Shown piece after piece: positions 50,132 to 60,560 of a DNA stretch of 63,665 bases. The position numbers and the translations under genes were made by a program. Within the stretch, counting starts at the first letter, position 1, and the number at the start of each line of letters is the position of its first letter. The stretch comes from UPXZ01 sp964634605 (GTDB lineage: Bacteria > Bacteroidota > Bacteroidia > Bacteroidales > Paludibacteraceae), in NCBI GenBank assembly GCA_964634605.1, contig CAZWLJ010000010.1, positions 1 through 63,665 on the forward strand, in the 5' to 3' direction. The notes under the pieces are model-generated. The model saw only the letters and a list, made by a program, of their open reading frames with translations. It was not told the DNA's origin and did not search any database.

Positions 50132-51262
50132 ATGAAAGTACCTGTAAATCCTTTTATTACATCCGGTTACCTTTCGCCGGAATATTTTTGCGACCGGGAA
50201 GCAGAAGCTGAAAATTTAATTCGCGAACTTGTAAACGGAAACAATGTAGCTCTCATTTCCACCCGGCGAATGGGCAAAACGGGTTTGGTAAAACACGTAT
50301 TCAATGAGGAACAGATTAAAAAAGAGTATCTTACATTTTTCATAGATATCTACGCCACCAAATCATTACGTGAATTTATTCTCGCATTGAGCAAAGAAAT
50401 TGTTGAACGCCTGAAGCCGTTTGGACGAAAGGCTTACGAACTTTTCCTGTCGAGTGTGAAATCGTTGCAGGCGGGAATTACGTTCGATGTATCCGGTGTG
50501 CCTTCTTTCAATGTGGGATTAAGCGATATTGTGAGCGAAACAGCTACACTGGATGAATTGTTCCACTACCTGATGAATGCCGGCAAGCCCTGCATCGTAG
50601 CTGTTGATGAGTTTCAGCAAATAGCCGCTTATCCCGAGCAAAATGTGGAAGCGCTTCTGCGCACACATGTGCAGCATTGCGGCAATGCCCGTTTTATTTT
50701 TGCCGGGAGCCAGCGGCACACCATGGGAAATATGTTCCTGAACGCTTCACGTCCATTCTATCAGAGTGTTTCGATGATTTATTTAGAGGCAATACCGGTG
50801 GATAAGTATGTATCTTTTGCCCAAAAACATTTTGAAGATAATAAGATAAAAATTACCGAAAATACGGTTATGGAAATTTATAACCAGTTCGGTGGGATTA
50901 CGTGGTATGTTCAGAAATTATTGAATACGCTTTTTTCCAATACTCCTGCTGGCGGAACTTGCGATGTGAATAGAATCCCTCCGGCTATTGAACAGATAAT
51001 CAATTCGTTCCGGTATGTGTATGCCGAAATCATGTTTCGCCTGCCCGAAAAACAAAAAGAATTGCTGATTGCCATTGCTAAGGCCGGAACTGCTGAAGCC
51101 ATTACCTCTGCCGAATTTATTAATAAATATAAACTGACTTCGGCAAGTTCAGTTCAGGCAGCGCAACGCGTACTGCTTGATAAGGATTATATCACCAGCG
51201 AAAACGGGAAATACGTTGTTTACGACCGTTTTTTCGGTTTGTGGATAAAAGAAAACTGGTAA
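50132..51262 (+). CDS. Archaeal-type AAA ATPase (ATP-binding protein)
   Basis: The 376-residue cytoplasmic protein has Walker A STRRMGKTGLVKHV (near residue 45), Walker B CIVAVDEFQQI (near 155), sensor GNARFIFAGSQRH and a C-terminal winged-helix-like domain (ITSAEFINKYKLTSASSVQAAQRVLLDKDYI). These features fit the archaeal-ATPase family (PF01637), found widely in Bacteroidota as solitary genes, often in many paralogues. Function is not established. Start 50132 (MKVPVNPFITSGY) fits the family; a longer frame from 50042 would run through the leader repeat. Confidence 0.9.
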   Translation: MKVPVNPFITSGYLSPEYFCDREAEAENLIRELVNGNNVALISTRRMGKTGLVKHVFNEEQIKKEYLTFFIDIYATKSLREFILALSKEIVERLKPFGRKAYELFLSSVKSLQAGITFDVSGVPSFNVGLSDIVSETATLDELFHYLMNAGKPCIVAVDEFQQIAAYPEQNVEALLRTHVQHCGNARFIFAGSQRHTMGNMFLNASRPFYQSVSMIYLEAIPVDKYVSFAQKHFEDNKIKITENTVMEIYNQFGGITWYVQKLLNTLFSNTPAGGTCDVNRIPPAIEQIINSFRYVYAEIMFRLPEKQKELLIAIAKAGTAEAITSAEFINKYKLTSASSVQAAQRVLLDKDYITSENGKYVVYDRFFGLWIKENW

Positions 51263-51348
51263 AAGAACCCCCGGCAAGCCATTCTTTTTTTCATAAAAAC
51301 AGGTTGGTAACTGATACCGAAGGATGCTTTATCCATTGTTTTGATAAT

Positions 51349-51386
51349 AAAAAATGCCTGATTTTCATCTCCGAAAATCAGGCATT
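51349..51386 (-). terminator. glyS terminator
   Basis: Perfect 14-bp stem (51353-51366 with 51373-51386), followed on the minus strand by a T-run, just beyond the glyS stop. Confidence 0.88.
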
Positions 51387-51406
51387 ATAGCATTTATTCA
51401 GTTGAA

Positions 51407-52954
51407 TTATCCCACTATTTTCCGGAACAGATTCTTCATATTCACGTAGTCTCCGATAATTTTTTGTAAATCGGCTACTCCGACCCGTTCCTGAGTCATA
51501 TCATCCCTGTGGCGAATGGTAACTGTGTTGTCTTCAAGTGTCTGGTGGTCAACAGTGATGCAGAATGGCGTACCGATGGCATCCTGACGGCGGTACCGCT
51601 TGCCGATGCTGTCCTTCTCGTCGTAGGTGCATTTGAAGTCGAATTTCAGCTCGTTCATCACTTCACGTGCTTTCTCGGGCAGCCCGTCTTTTTTTACCAG
51701 CGGCAGAATGGCTGCTTTCACCGGAGCCAGTACAGGCGGGAATTTAAGCACTACCCGGCTGTCGCCGCCATCCAGTTGCTCTTCGGTGTAGGCTGCTGCC
51801 ATTATCGAGAGGAAGGTGCGGTCAACTCCGATGGAGGTTTCAATCACATACGGCGTGTATGACTGGTTCAGTTCCGGATCGAAATACTTAATGTTTTTGC
51901 CCGAATATTTTTCGTGTTGTGACAGGTCGAAATCGGTGCGCGAGTGAATTCCTTCCACTTCCTTGAATCCGAAAGGCATTTCAAATTCAATGTCCGTGGC
52001 AGCATTGGCGTAATGAGCCAGCTTGTCGTGGTCGTGGAACCGGTATTTGTGGTCGCCCAGCCCGAGGGCTTTGTGCCATTTCAGGCGGAATTCCTTCCAG
52101 AATTCGAACCACTTCATCTCTTCACCCGGGCGTACGAAAAACTGCATTTCCATCTGTTCGAATTCGCGCATACGGAATATAAACTGACGGGCAACGATTT
52201 CGTTACGGAATGCTTTACCTATCTGGGCAATGCCGAAAGGTATTTTCATGCGGCCGGTTTTCTGCACGTTCAGGTAGTTCACGAATATGCCCTGTGCCGT
52301 TTCGGGACGGAGGTAAATTTTCATGGCTCCGTCGGCTGTGGAACCCATTTCGGTGGAAAACATCAGGTTGAACTGACGCACGTCAGTCCAGTTTTTGGTA
52401 CCGCTGATGGGGCAAACCACTTCATAGTCCTCGATGATTTGTTTCAGTTCATCCAGGTTGTTGTCGTTTAGCGCTTTTACGAATCGGGCATGAATTTCAT
52501 CCCGTTTTGCCTGATTTTCCAGTACGCGGGGATTGGTCTGACGAAACATGACCGGGTCGAAACTTTCGCCAAAACGTTTGGCTGCTTTTTCCACTTCCTT
52601 TTCAATCTTATCGTCGTATTTAGCCAGCAGCTCTTCAATCAGTACGTCGGCACGATACCGTTTCTTGCTGTCCTTATTGTCGATGAGCGGATCGTTGAAT
52701 GCATCCACATGTCCGGAAGCTTTCCAGGTTGTCGGGTGCATGAAAATGGCGGCATCGATACCCACCACGTTTTCGTGAAGCAGGGTCATGCTGTCCCACC
52801 AGTATTGTTTGATATTGTTTTTTAACTCTACTCCGTTTTGTCCGTAGTCATATACGGCGCCGAGTCCGTCGTATATCTCGCTCGATGGAAATACAAATCC
52901 GTACTCCTTGCTGTGAGCAATCAGTTTTTTGAAAACATCTTCTTGTGAAGCCAT
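51407..52954 (-). CDS. glyS: Glycyl-tRNA synthetase (single-chain, class II)
   Basis: The 515-residue enzyme charges tRNA-Gly. It shows the eukaryote/archaea-like homodimeric GlyRS motifs rather than the two-subunit form: GFVFPSSEIYDGLGAVYDYGQNGVELKNNI at the N-terminus, LRPETAQGIFVNYLNV (motif 2 area), IAQIGKAFRNEIVARQFIFRMREFEQMEMQFF and ETSIGVDRTFLSI (motif 3). The anticodon domain ends the protein. A minus-strand TACTTTTG element lies at 53061-53068. Confidence 0.96.
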   Translation of the reverse strand: MASQEDVFKKLIAHSKEYGFVFPSSEIYDGLGAVYDYGQNGVELKNNIKQYWWDSMTLLHENVVGIDAAIFMHPTTWKASGHVDAFNDPLIDNKDSKKRYRADVLIEELLAKYDDKIEKEVEKAAKRFGESFDPVMFRQTNPRVLENQAKRDEIHARFVKALNDNNLDELKQIIEDYEVVCPISGTKNWTDVRQFNLMFSTEMGSTADGAMKIYLRPETAQGIFVNYLNVQKTGRMKIPFGIAQIGKAFRNEIVARQFIFRMREFEQMEMQFFVRPGEEMKWFEFWKEFRLKWHKALGLGDHKYRFHDHDKLAHYANAATDIEFEMPFGFKEVEGIHSRTDFDLSQHEKYSGKNIKYFDPELNQSYTPYVIETSIGVDRTFLSIMAAAYTEEQLDGGDSRVVLKFPPVLAPVKAAILPLVKKDGLPEKAREVMNELKFDFKCTYDEKDSIGKRYRRQDAIGTPFCITVDHQTLEDNTVTIRHRDDMTQERVGVADLQKIIGDYVNMKNLFRKIVG

Positions 52955-53060
52955 ATTTTAGTTTATAGTTTGCTGTTAGAAGTTAAGGAAATTATGTGAG
53001 TTGTTTTTTTAATATAAAACAGGCATGATTTTTCAATATGCCATTTTTATTTTCAGTTTG

Positions 53061-53068
53061 CAAAAGTA
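53061..53068 (-). promoter_or_regulatory. Bacteroidota -7 element for glyS (TACTTTTG)
   Basis: A minus-strand TAnnTTTG match 107 bp before the glyS start. Confidence 0.55.
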
Positions 53069-53185
53069 CGAAAATTTGTTGGTATTAGATATATGCAGCG
53101 GCCGGATAATATCTTTCGGTGCTGTCTGAAAATGTCATTTCATTACCGGAACAGGACCGGACTGAAAATGCTGCTGAAGCGTACT

Positions 53186-53776
53186 TTACAGCCGGTACAT
53201 CACTCCAAACCTGATTCCGCTTTCCAGAATGCGGTCATGGTTCTTCCACGAACCGAATGGAAGGAGCGAATGCAGTTTGCCGTAAGGATGGATGAAAAGC
53301 GAACCACCGAATTTGAAGTCGTATTTCAACCCGCCCCCAAGCATCAGTCCTATTCCCGTCTGACCGCTTACGGAACTGTTGTTCATCACATCCATATCCA
53401 GCAGCAACCCGCCGTTGACAAATACGTATTTCCAGAATGTGGCACGGAGCCCCGCCGGAATATCAATCAGCGACATGCTCGAATTGGTGGTAAATACTTC
53501 GGGAATGGGAGCGGAGGTGGTTTTTATTTTGTAAAGTGAATAATTGATTCCTGTTTCGAATTCGAGCCAGCTGCTGAGTGGCTTCAGATAGATGAGCCCG
53601 ATGCCGGTAGCATTGGTTACTGTATGACTTGCAGAGCCTTCAAGGGCAGGCTGAAGTACACTGGTACCTCCGTTTACAGAGTATGTAAGCCCGATCTGCC
53701 CTTTACCGGCAGTTTGAGCTGAAATGAAAAAAGGAATAAGTGCTGCGGTGAACACAAGGATAAATTTTAACTTCAT
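53186..53776 (-). CDS. Outer-membrane beta-barrel protein, small
   Basis: The 196-residue product has a signal peptide (FILVFTAALIPFFISAQ) and alternating strands (GQIGLTYSVNG, GIGLIYLKPLSSWLEFETGINYSLYKI, GLRATFWKYVFVNGGLLLDM, FGVMYRL), fitting the OmpX/porin-family PF13568-like eight-stranded barrels of Bacteroidota. No enzymatic motif is seen. It is a single gene that converges with no neighbour and is divergent from the topoisomerase gene. Confidence 0.85.
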   Translation of the reverse strand: MKLKFILVFTAALIPFFISAQTAGKGQIGLTYSVNGGTSVLQPALEGSASHTVTNATGIGLIYLKPLSSWLEFETGINYSLYKIKTTSAPIPEVFTTNSSMSLIDIPAGLRATFWKYVFVNGGLLLDMDVMNNSSVSGQTGIGLMLGGGLKYDFKFGGSLFIHPYGKLHSLLPFGSWKNHDRILESGIRFGVMYRL

Positions 53777-53866
53777 GGTTATTGAAAAAATAAGATTGTT
53801 GATAACTTTTATCTTTTTACATCCTAAACACGGGCAAAGGTACTGATTAATTTTGAAATTTTTGTG

Positions 53867-53874
53867 TAACTTTG
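53867..53874 (+). promoter_or_regulatory. Bacteroidota -7 element (TAACTTTG)
   Basis: A TAnnTTTG match 87 bp before the topoisomerase A-subunit start. Confidence 0.5.
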
Positions 53875-53960
53875 TCGTTTCAATAGTCTAAAAAGCTTAT
53901 TGATATACAGTTTGAGAAATTTCCGATATATTATTTGAATAATTAGCTGATAAAAATTTT

Positions 53961-56741
53961 ATGGCAAAAGAGGATGAAATGAACGGGATGGAGGACGAAA
54001 ATCTCTCCTGTGAGAATCCTGAAACAGGTGAGAACGAACCGGAAGCTGATGAGGCCGGAGAATCACATTCCAGATACATCATTCCGAAGATAAAGGACGA
54101 CGACACGGTGAAACATCACCTCTCCGGGATGTATCAGACGTGGTTTCTGGATTATGCATCGTATGTAATTCTCGAGCGGGCGGTACCCGATATTCACGAC
54201 GGGCTGAAACCCGTTCAGCGACGTATTCTTCACTCCATGAAGCGGCTCGACGACGGGCGTTACAACAAGGTGGCTAATGTGGTGGGTCATACCATGCAAT
54301 ATCATCCTCATGGCGATGCTTCCATCGGCGATGCGCTCGTTCAGCTCGGGCAGAAAGACCTGCTTATCGATACGCAGGGAAACTGGGGCAATATCCTCAC
54401 GGGCGACGGGGCTGCAGCACCGCGCTATATTGAGGCGCGTCTGTCTAAATTTGCACTCGAAACGGTTTTCAACCCGAAAATCACCGAATGGAAACTGACC
54501 TACGACGGCAGAAACAAAGAACCTGTTACCCTGCCTGTCAAATTTCCCCTTCTTCTGGCTCAGGGTGTGGAGGGAATTGCCGTGGGGCTTAATTCAAAGA
54601 TTCTGCCGCACAACTTCAATGAACTCATCGATGCGAGCATAGCCCATCTCCGCGGAGAGGATTTCGTGCTTTACCCCGACTTCCAGACCGGAGGGAGCAT
54701 CGATGTCAGCAAGTACAACGACGGCGAACGGGGCGGCTCGGTAAAAATTCGCGCTAAAATCGGCAAGATTGATAATAAAACACTGGTTATCAGCGAAATT
54801 CCATTCGGTACAGATACATCGAAGCTTATCGAAAGCATTATCAAAGCCAGCGATAAGGGTAAGATAAAAATCCGGAAGGTGGACGATAACACGGCACAAA
54901 ACGTGGAAATACTCGTTCATCTGGCGCCGGGTGCATCGTCCGACAAGACAATAGACGCTCTCTACGCTTTTACCGGATGCGAAGCCAGCATATCGCCCAA
55001 CTGCTGCGTCATCCACGATAAAAAACCAAAATTTATCGGTGTAAGCGAATTGCTCCGGATCAGTACCGACCACACGAAGGAACTGCTGAAACTCGAACTG
55101 GAGATACAGCGGGACGAACTCCTCGAACAGCTCTTCTTCGTTACACTCGAGAAAATTTTCATCGAAAACCGCATTTACAAAGACCGTGAATTTGAAGAAA
55201 GCGAATCGCAGGATGCCGTGATTAAACACATCGACACCCGGCTCGAACCTTTCAAAAAGGACTTTATCCGCGAAGTGACCCGCGAGGATATCCTGAAACT
55301 GCTGGATATCAAGATGGTACGCATAACCAGATTCGACTCGAACAAAGCTAACGATACTATCATCGGCATTCAGAAAAAAATCAGGGAACTGGAATACAAC
55401 CTCGAAAACCTGGTGGAATTTACTATTTTCTGGTTTCAGAACCTGAAAGAAAAATATGGTGCCAATTACCCCAGAATGACTGAAATCCGGAGCTTTGATA
55501 CCATTGTGGCGGCTAAAGTGGTGGAAGCCAACGAGAAACTGTATGTGAATCACGAGGATGGTTTCATCGGTACCGGATTGAAAAAGGACGAATTCGTATG
55601 CAACTGCTCCGATATGGACGAAATCATCGTGTTTTTCAAGGACGGGAAATACAAGGTGGTGAAAGTGGCCGAAAAACTGTTTGTCGGGAAAAATATCCTT
55701 TACCTCAACGTATTTAAGAAAAACGACAAACGGACTATTTACAACATCGTGTACCGGAACGGGAAAAACGGGCCTTATTTCATCAAGCGTTTTGCCGTAA
55801 CGGGTATCACACGCGACAAGGAATACGATATCACGCAGGGCAAAGAAGGTTCGCGCATTTTATACTTCAGCGCTAACCCGAATGCCGAAGCCGAAGTAAT
55901 CCGTGTCACGCTGAAACCAAAACCACGCCTGAAAAATATCGTTTTTGAGAAAGACTTCAGCGAAATTGCCATCAAGGGAAGGCAATCCATGGGTAACATC
56001 CTGACCAAGAATGATGTGCACCGCATTACCCTCAAACACAAGGGCGGTTCCACGCTGGGTGGCCGCGAAGTGTGGTTCGACAGGGATGTGCTTCGAATCA
56101 ATTACGACAAGCGGGGCGATTACCTGGGAGAATTTCTGAGCGACGACCTGGTGCTGGTGGTTACAACCAACGGCGAATTCCGTACCACCAGCTTCGATTT
56201 GAGCAATCACTTCGAAACAAACATACTGATGATCAAGAAATTTGATCCGAATAAAGTGTGGACTGTGGCACTGTACGATGCCGAACAGAAGTTCTATTAC
56301 CTGAAACGTTTCCAGCTGGAGCCTTCGGCAAAACCTCAAAGTTTCCTGGGCGAAAATCCCGAATCGAAGCTGATGCTCATTTCAGGGAAAACGTATCCGC
56401 GCATCGAAGTGGTTTTCGGAGGAGGAGATGCTTTCAGGGAAGCGCTGGTGGTTGATGCCGAGGAATTTATTGGTGTGAAAAGCTTCAAGGCTAAAGGAAA
56501 AAGGCTTACTACTTTCGAGGTGGACATCATCAATGAGCTGGAGCCCATCCGTTTCAAACCGGAGAAAGATTCGTCTGAAAATGAAACGGAAGAGGAAACC
56601 GACGAAAACGAAGCACTGGAAAACGGAGATACTCCCGAACCGGAAAACGACGACACCGAAACTACCGATACTGAAACCGACAATTCGGTAGACCAGCAAC
56701 GGCTGATTGACGACATAACCGGTCAAATGACCCTTTTCTGA
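53961..56741 (+). CDS. Type IIA topoisomerase A subunit (ParC/GyrA-like)
   Basis: The 926-residue DNA topoisomerase has the catalytic Tyr156 in APRYIEARLS. RAVPDIHDGLKPVQRRIL and HPHGDASIGDALVQL are the breakage-reunion motifs, and VKFPLLLAQGVEGIAVGL follows. A beta-pinwheel C-terminal domain (from about residue 560) contains diverged blades. The last 55 residues are very acidic (Glu/Asp/Thr repeats) before DITGQMTLF. It resembles Bacteroidota proteins annotated as ParC/topoisomerase IV A. No GyrA-box QRRGGKG was seen, which favours ParC. The B subunit gene is not in the window. Confidence 0.9.
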   Translation: MAKEDEMNGMEDENLSCENPETGENEPEADEAGESHSRYIIPKIKDDDTVKHHLSGMYQTWFLDYASYVILERAVPDIHDGLKPVQRRILHSMKRLDDGRYNKVANVVGHTMQYHPHGDASIGDALVQLGQKDLLIDTQGNWGNILTGDGAAAPRYIEARLSKFALETVFNPKITEWKLTYDGRNKEPVTLPVKFPLLLAQGVEGIAVGLNSKILPHNFNELIDASIAHLRGEDFVLYPDFQTGGSIDVSKYNDGERGGSVKIRAKIGKIDNKTLVISEIPFGTDTSKLIESIIKASDKGKIKIRKVDDNTAQNVEILVHLAPGASSDKTIDALYAFTGCEASISPNCCVIHDKKPKFIGVSELLRISTDHTKELLKLELEIQRDELLEQLFFVTLEKIFIENRIYKDREFEESESQDAVIKHIDTRLEPFKKDFIREVTREDILKLLDIKMVRITRFDSNKANDTIIGIQKKIRELEYNLENLVEFTIFWFQNLKEKYGANYPRMTEIRSFDTIVAAKVVEANEKLYVNHEDGFIGTGLKKDEFVCNCSDMDEIIVFFKDGKYKVVKVAEKLFVGKNILYLNVFKKNDKRTIYNIVYRNGKNGPYFIKRFAVTGITRDKEYDITQGKEGSRILYFSANPNAEAEVIRVTLKPKPRLKNIVFEKDFSEIAIKGRQSMGNILTKNDVHRITLKHKGGSTLGGREVWFDRDVLRINYDKRGDYLGEFLSDDLVLVVTTNGEFRTTSFDLSNHFETNILMIKKFDPNKVWTVALYDAEQKFYYLKRFQLEPSAKPQSFLGENPESKLMLISGKTYPRIEVVFGGGDAFREALVVDAEEFIGVKSFKAKGKRLTTFEVDIINELEPIRFKPEKDSSENETEEETDENEALENGDTPEPENDDTETTDTETDNSVDQQRLIDDITGQMTLF

Positions 56742-56775
56742 TACCCTGTTGCGGTAAGCGGAAATAAATCAGATA

Positions 56776-56817
56776 AAAAAACCACCTGAATCACATGCGG
56801 ATTTCAGGTGGTTTTTT
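56776..56817. terminator. Bidirectional terminator
   Basis: Perfect 15-bp inverted repeat (56776-56790 and 56803-56817) with flanking A and T tracts, between the convergent topoisomerase and sbcC genes. Confidence 0.92.
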
Positions 56818-56857
56818 CAATTTTTCACACCGGTATTTCTTAATTTATAGAATTTGA

Positions 56858-59800
56858 TCAGATGATGGCAACCGAACTTACTCCGTTGCTCTTTCTCAGA
56901 ACCTGTATCTGCACCGGGATTCGTTCTTTCAGGCTGTCGACGTGCGAGATGATACCAATCATTTTTCCCTGCGATTTGAGTGTTTCGAGGGTGGAAATCA
57001 CGGTTTCGAGCGTGTTGCTGTCGAGCGTGCCGAAACCCTCGTCGATAAACAGCGAACCGATGCTAACGTTATAGCTGGCCAGATCAGACAAGCCAAGCGC
57101 CAGTGCCAGGCTTATAAGGAATTTCTCACCACCGCTCGAAGTATCCACCAGGCGCATTTCACCAGCCTGATAATGGTCCACTAACCTGAAATTCAGCTCT
57201 TCACCCGGCTTGTACTCCTGATTAAGCTGCAGCGAATACCGCCTGTTAAGTTTGTATAAATGAAGATTTGCCAGGTCAATCAGATTTTTAAGCGTCAGGC
57301 GTTGCACGTACGTGTTGAATGCGTCCTGCGAACCTCCCAATACCGTCATCAGGGTCGACCATTTCCGGTACACCTGTTCCTGAATCTTTATTTCTTCGAC
57401 CACGCGGGCATTCCGGGCTTTTATTTCGGCATCTTTTCTGAATTTCTCGGTAATTTCGCCCAGGCTTTGCTGCAACTTTTCCTTATCGTTGCTGTGCCGG
57501 TTCTGAAGTTCACGGGCATCCTCCTCGGTCATGGAAGGCGTCTGCTGCTTTTCAAGTTTTGCCAGTTCCTCCGCATTTTTCCTTTCGAGCGACGAAAGTG
57601 AAATGGTGCGATCGCCCAGTTGTTTGCGGATATGCTGAAATTGCGTTTTCAGCTCATCGGTGAGCAACGCCGAATACAATTCATCGCGGTTTGCAAAAAT
57701 GCTGGCATCTATCATCTCCTGAAGCGTTTTTTGCTGAATTCCGAGGCTGGCGGAGAGTTCGGTTTTCTGATCGGATAAACTCTTTCTTTCAGCTTCAAGA
57801 CTTGTATTACGTGTTTTTAAGGTGTTCAGCAGCGTATTTGCATTGCCTTCTTCCACTTTCGAAGTGTTGATGTGATTTTGCAGTTCTTGCCTTTTTTCGT
57901 CGGTCGTGATGCCGGATGCTAAAATGGCGTTTCTGCTTTCGGTATTTCCGGTAAGCATTTGCTGCAGGCTGGAAATTTCCTTGTCGAAATCACTTTTTTC
58001 GGCCGTTTTTGAATCGCGGTTTTGTTTTATGTTATTAATTTCAATGTTTATCTGTTCGATTTTGCTTTGGGTTTCGGTTTTTTCCAAGGCCTTGTCGTTG
58101 TAGGTTTTTACTCTGTTCTCCAGGTTGCGGATAAACATTTCCGTCGCATCCGCTTCAGGCAGCAGCAAACCGTTTTCGCCGAATTGCGTTTTCAGATTTT
58201 TTTCCAGTTCTTCGTTCGTGTTTTTTAATTCTGTGCCGGTCCGGATGCTTTCTTCTATCTGTTTTTCGGCTGATTTACTGGCAGTTGTAAGACGGGTAAA
58301 CTCTACATTATATCCCGATAATGTTTCTTCGAGACTTTTTGCTTTTGCCGATAGGTTGTCTTTGGACTTTTGCTTCTCCTGCGTTTGCTCAATGAGCACA
58401 GCCGTTTCATTCAGCTCTTTTACAGTCAAAAACAGCGCGCTATCCATTTCCGCTTTTTCGTCAATCTGAAATCCGCTGTTTTTATCCCCGAAATTCTTTT
58501 TCACGTTTTCGAGGGCTTCACCGGTTTGAACCAGCTGAGTGGCCAGGTGTTCTGACTCCGACTTCTTTTTCGTGTATTCCATTTCTGTCGCGTTTCTGAG
58601 GGTTTGAAGTCTCTCCAGTTCCGTCTTTCGTTCCTCAAGCCTTCTTTTGCTTTCCGAAATTTCAATGTCAGCATATTCAACCACCAGCGGATGTTCCCGG
58701 GAGCCGCACAGAGCGCAGGGTTCGCCCTTTTTCAGCTTTTTTCGTTCGGCTTCGAGACTTACAATGTACCGGTCTTTTTCATACAATTCCCCGGCATCCT
58801 TTACCAGCAGGCTCGTTGTTTCTACATCTTTCTGCAACGATTGCAATTGCGCGTAAAGTTCATTCACTGTCTGATTCAGTTCGGTTGCTTTTTTGGTGTT
58901 GACTGCCTGACTTTCAGTGAGTTGAAGGTATGTTTCCGAAAGGCTGATTGCCCCGGTCAGCAGGGTTCGCAGTTCGTTGAGTGAGGTGTTTTTCTTCAGC
59001 AGGTTATCCGGGTTAATTTCCCGGAGGTAATCGTCCAGTTCTTTAATTTCAGCATTCAGGCTTTTCAGGTTTTCCTGTTCGGCAGTCCGTTTTGTTTCGA
59101 TTGCCTCAATGCCGGTTTTGTTAGCTGCGATTTCCTGCCTCGAAAGGTTGATTTCCCTTTTCAGCTCATCCAGCCTCTGCAGGTTCGATTTGCGTTGCGT
59201 AAGCCCTGTAATCCAGCTGCCCAGATTTTTTTCGATGAAAGGAATGACCTTATTACTCTCCAGATAGTGGTTTTGTTCATCCAGCAGCTGTTGTTTTGTC
59301 TTGAGTTCATTCGTTTTATCGGTTTCCGATTTTTCCAGTTGGAGCAGGGTTTTACGTGCTTCATCCGACTTCGCTCTCTTTTCGTCCAGGTTTTTCTGAT
59401 GAGAGCCGATTTGCGTATCCAGTTCGGTCACTTTTTGCAGTTTAGGTTGCCACGCTAAAGCTGTTTGCTCATTTTCAGCTGTTTTCAATTTGCACCGTTC
59501 CACGTTGCGGGCTGCTTCCTGCAGTTTCGTCTCCAGTTCACCCAGTTCTTTTTCAATTTCGCTGATGCGGACAGTTTTCATTTCAATATCCATTTCAAGC
59601 CGTGTTGCTTCGGTGAGCGTGGCCTGAAGAGGTTCGGCTGCTTCGTGTCTTTCAAGCTGTTGAAAATCAGCAGCATGCAATTCTTTTTCAACCTCCAGGA
59701 TTTGTTTTTCGGTGGATAAATTTTGTTTCTGTTGCTCCAGGTTTTTCTTCTGTTCGTACCACCTGAGCAATTCATCCGTATTTTTCGCAGTTACATTCAG

Positions 59801-60517
59801 CGCTGCAATATTTTCCACGAGTCGGGTGTTTTCGGCCTGAAGTTGCATCGCAGCTTCATCGCCCAGCAAATCGTCGGTGTTAATCCGGCTTTTAATCTGT
59901 TCCAGCAATTTTTTCTCGTCAGAAATCCTGTTTTTCAGCGCTTCACCTATTTTCCGGTAGATTTCATCACCGGCAATTTGCTGCAGCAGCAATCCTTTTT
60001 CGGTGTTTTTGGCCGAAAGAAAAGCTGCAAATTCTCCCTGAGCCAGCATGACCGACCGCAGAAACTGCTCATAGTTGAGTTGCGTGATTTCCACTATTTT
60101 CTCGTCGCAGGCAGTTTTCGATTCGGCAATAATCTCACCGGAACTCAGGTTTTTCAGCCGGACTGTTTCCACGGGTTTGCCCAGTTTTCGTCCGTTATTG
60201 CTTGCCAGACGCATGTCCCACTGTGCTTCGAAACGCTCATTCTGTGCTTCGAAAGTTACACGAGCCATGGCAGTAGGGCTGCCGTAACTCACCACATCTT
60301 CAAGTCCGCCGCTGCCCGCACTTTTAGCAAAACGGGGTACACGACGGTAAAGCGCGATGGTAATGGCATCGAGCAGCGTGGTTTTTCCGGCTCCCGTGGG
60401 ACCGGTGATGGCAAATAAACCCACATCTTCGAAACGCGGTTGCTCAAAGTCAATCACTACCGGCGTATCGCATTTTATTGAATTTAGATTCTGCAGTTCA
60501 ATTTTTAAAACTTTCAT
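56858..60517 (-). CDS. sbcC: Exonuclease subunit SbcC (Rad50-like ATPase)
   Basis: The 1219-residue SMC-like protein has Walker A ITGPTGAGKTTLLDAI (residues about 35-50) and very long coiled-coil arms. The zinc hook CALC (PCALCGSREHP) is near residue 600, in the middle as expected. C-terminal signature VDTSSGGEKFLISLALALGLSDL and Walker B SLFIDEGFGTLD complete the ATPase. With SbcD it opens and trims hairpins and protein-blocked DNA ends. It is encoded 43 bp downstream of sbcD. Confidence 0.96.
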   Translation of the reverse strand: MKVLKIELQNLNSIKCDTPVVIDFEQPRFEDVGLFAITGPTGAGKTTLLDAITIALYRRVPRFAKSAGSGGLEDVVSYGSPTAMARVTFEAQNERFEAQWDMRLASNNGRKLGKPVETVRLKNLSSGEIIAESKTACDEKIVEITQLNYEQFLRSVMLAQGEFAAFLSAKNTEKGLLLQQIAGDEIYRKIGEALKNRISDEKKLLEQIKSRINTDDLLGDEAAMQLQAENTRLVENIAALNVTAKNTDELLRWYEQKKNLEQQKQNLSTEKQILEVEKELHAADFQQLERHEAAEPLQATLTEATRLEMDIEMKTVRISEIEKELGELETKLQEAARNVERCKLKTAENEQTALAWQPKLQKVTELDTQIGSHQKNLDEKRAKSDEARKTLLQLEKSETDKTNELKTKQQLLDEQNHYLESNKVIPFIEKNLGSWITGLTQRKSNLQRLDELKREINLSRQEIAANKTGIEAIETKRTAEQENLKSLNAEIKELDDYLREINPDNLLKKNTSLNELRTLLTGAISLSETYLQLTESQAVNTKKATELNQTVNELYAQLQSLQKDVETTSLLVKDAGELYEKDRYIVSLEAERKKLKKGEPCALCGSREHPLVVEYADIEISESKRRLEERKTELERLQTLRNATEMEYTKKKSESEHLATQLVQTGEALENVKKNFGDKNSGFQIDEKAEMDSALFLTVKELNETAVLIEQTQEKQKSKDNLSAKAKSLEETLSGYNVEFTRLTTASKSAEKQIEESIRTGTELKNTNEELEKNLKTQFGENGLLLPEADATEMFIRNLENRVKTYNDKALEKTETQSKIEQINIEINNIKQNRDSKTAEKSDFDKEISSLQQMLTGNTESRNAILASGITTDEKRQELQNHINTSKVEEGNANTLLNTLKTRNTSLEAERKSLSDQKTELSASLGIQQKTLQEMIDASIFANRDELYSALLTDELKTQFQHIRKQLGDRTISLSSLERKNAEELAKLEKQQTPSMTEEDARELQNRHSNDKEKLQQSLGEITEKFRKDAEIKARNARVVEEIKIQEQVYRKWSTLMTVLGGSQDAFNTYVQRLTLKNLIDLANLHLYKLNRRYSLQLNQEYKPGEELNFRLVDHYQAGEMRLVDTSSGGEKFLISLALALGLSDLASYNVSIGSLFIDEGFGTLDSNTLETVISTLETLKSQGKMIGIISHVDSLKERIPVQIQVLRKSNGVSSVAII

Positions 60518-60560
60518 AATGGAAGGATAGTTCCATGAAACCCTTTTTTGAAGAAAAGTT

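Noticed and set aside
54594..55553. Long open frame antisense to the topoisomerase gene
   Set aside because: A shadow frame. The plus-strand protein carries conserved topoisomerase motifs throughout.
59723..60418. Open frame antisense to sbcC
   Set aside because: Phe/Gln-rich mirror of coiled-coil codons; no start context or domain.
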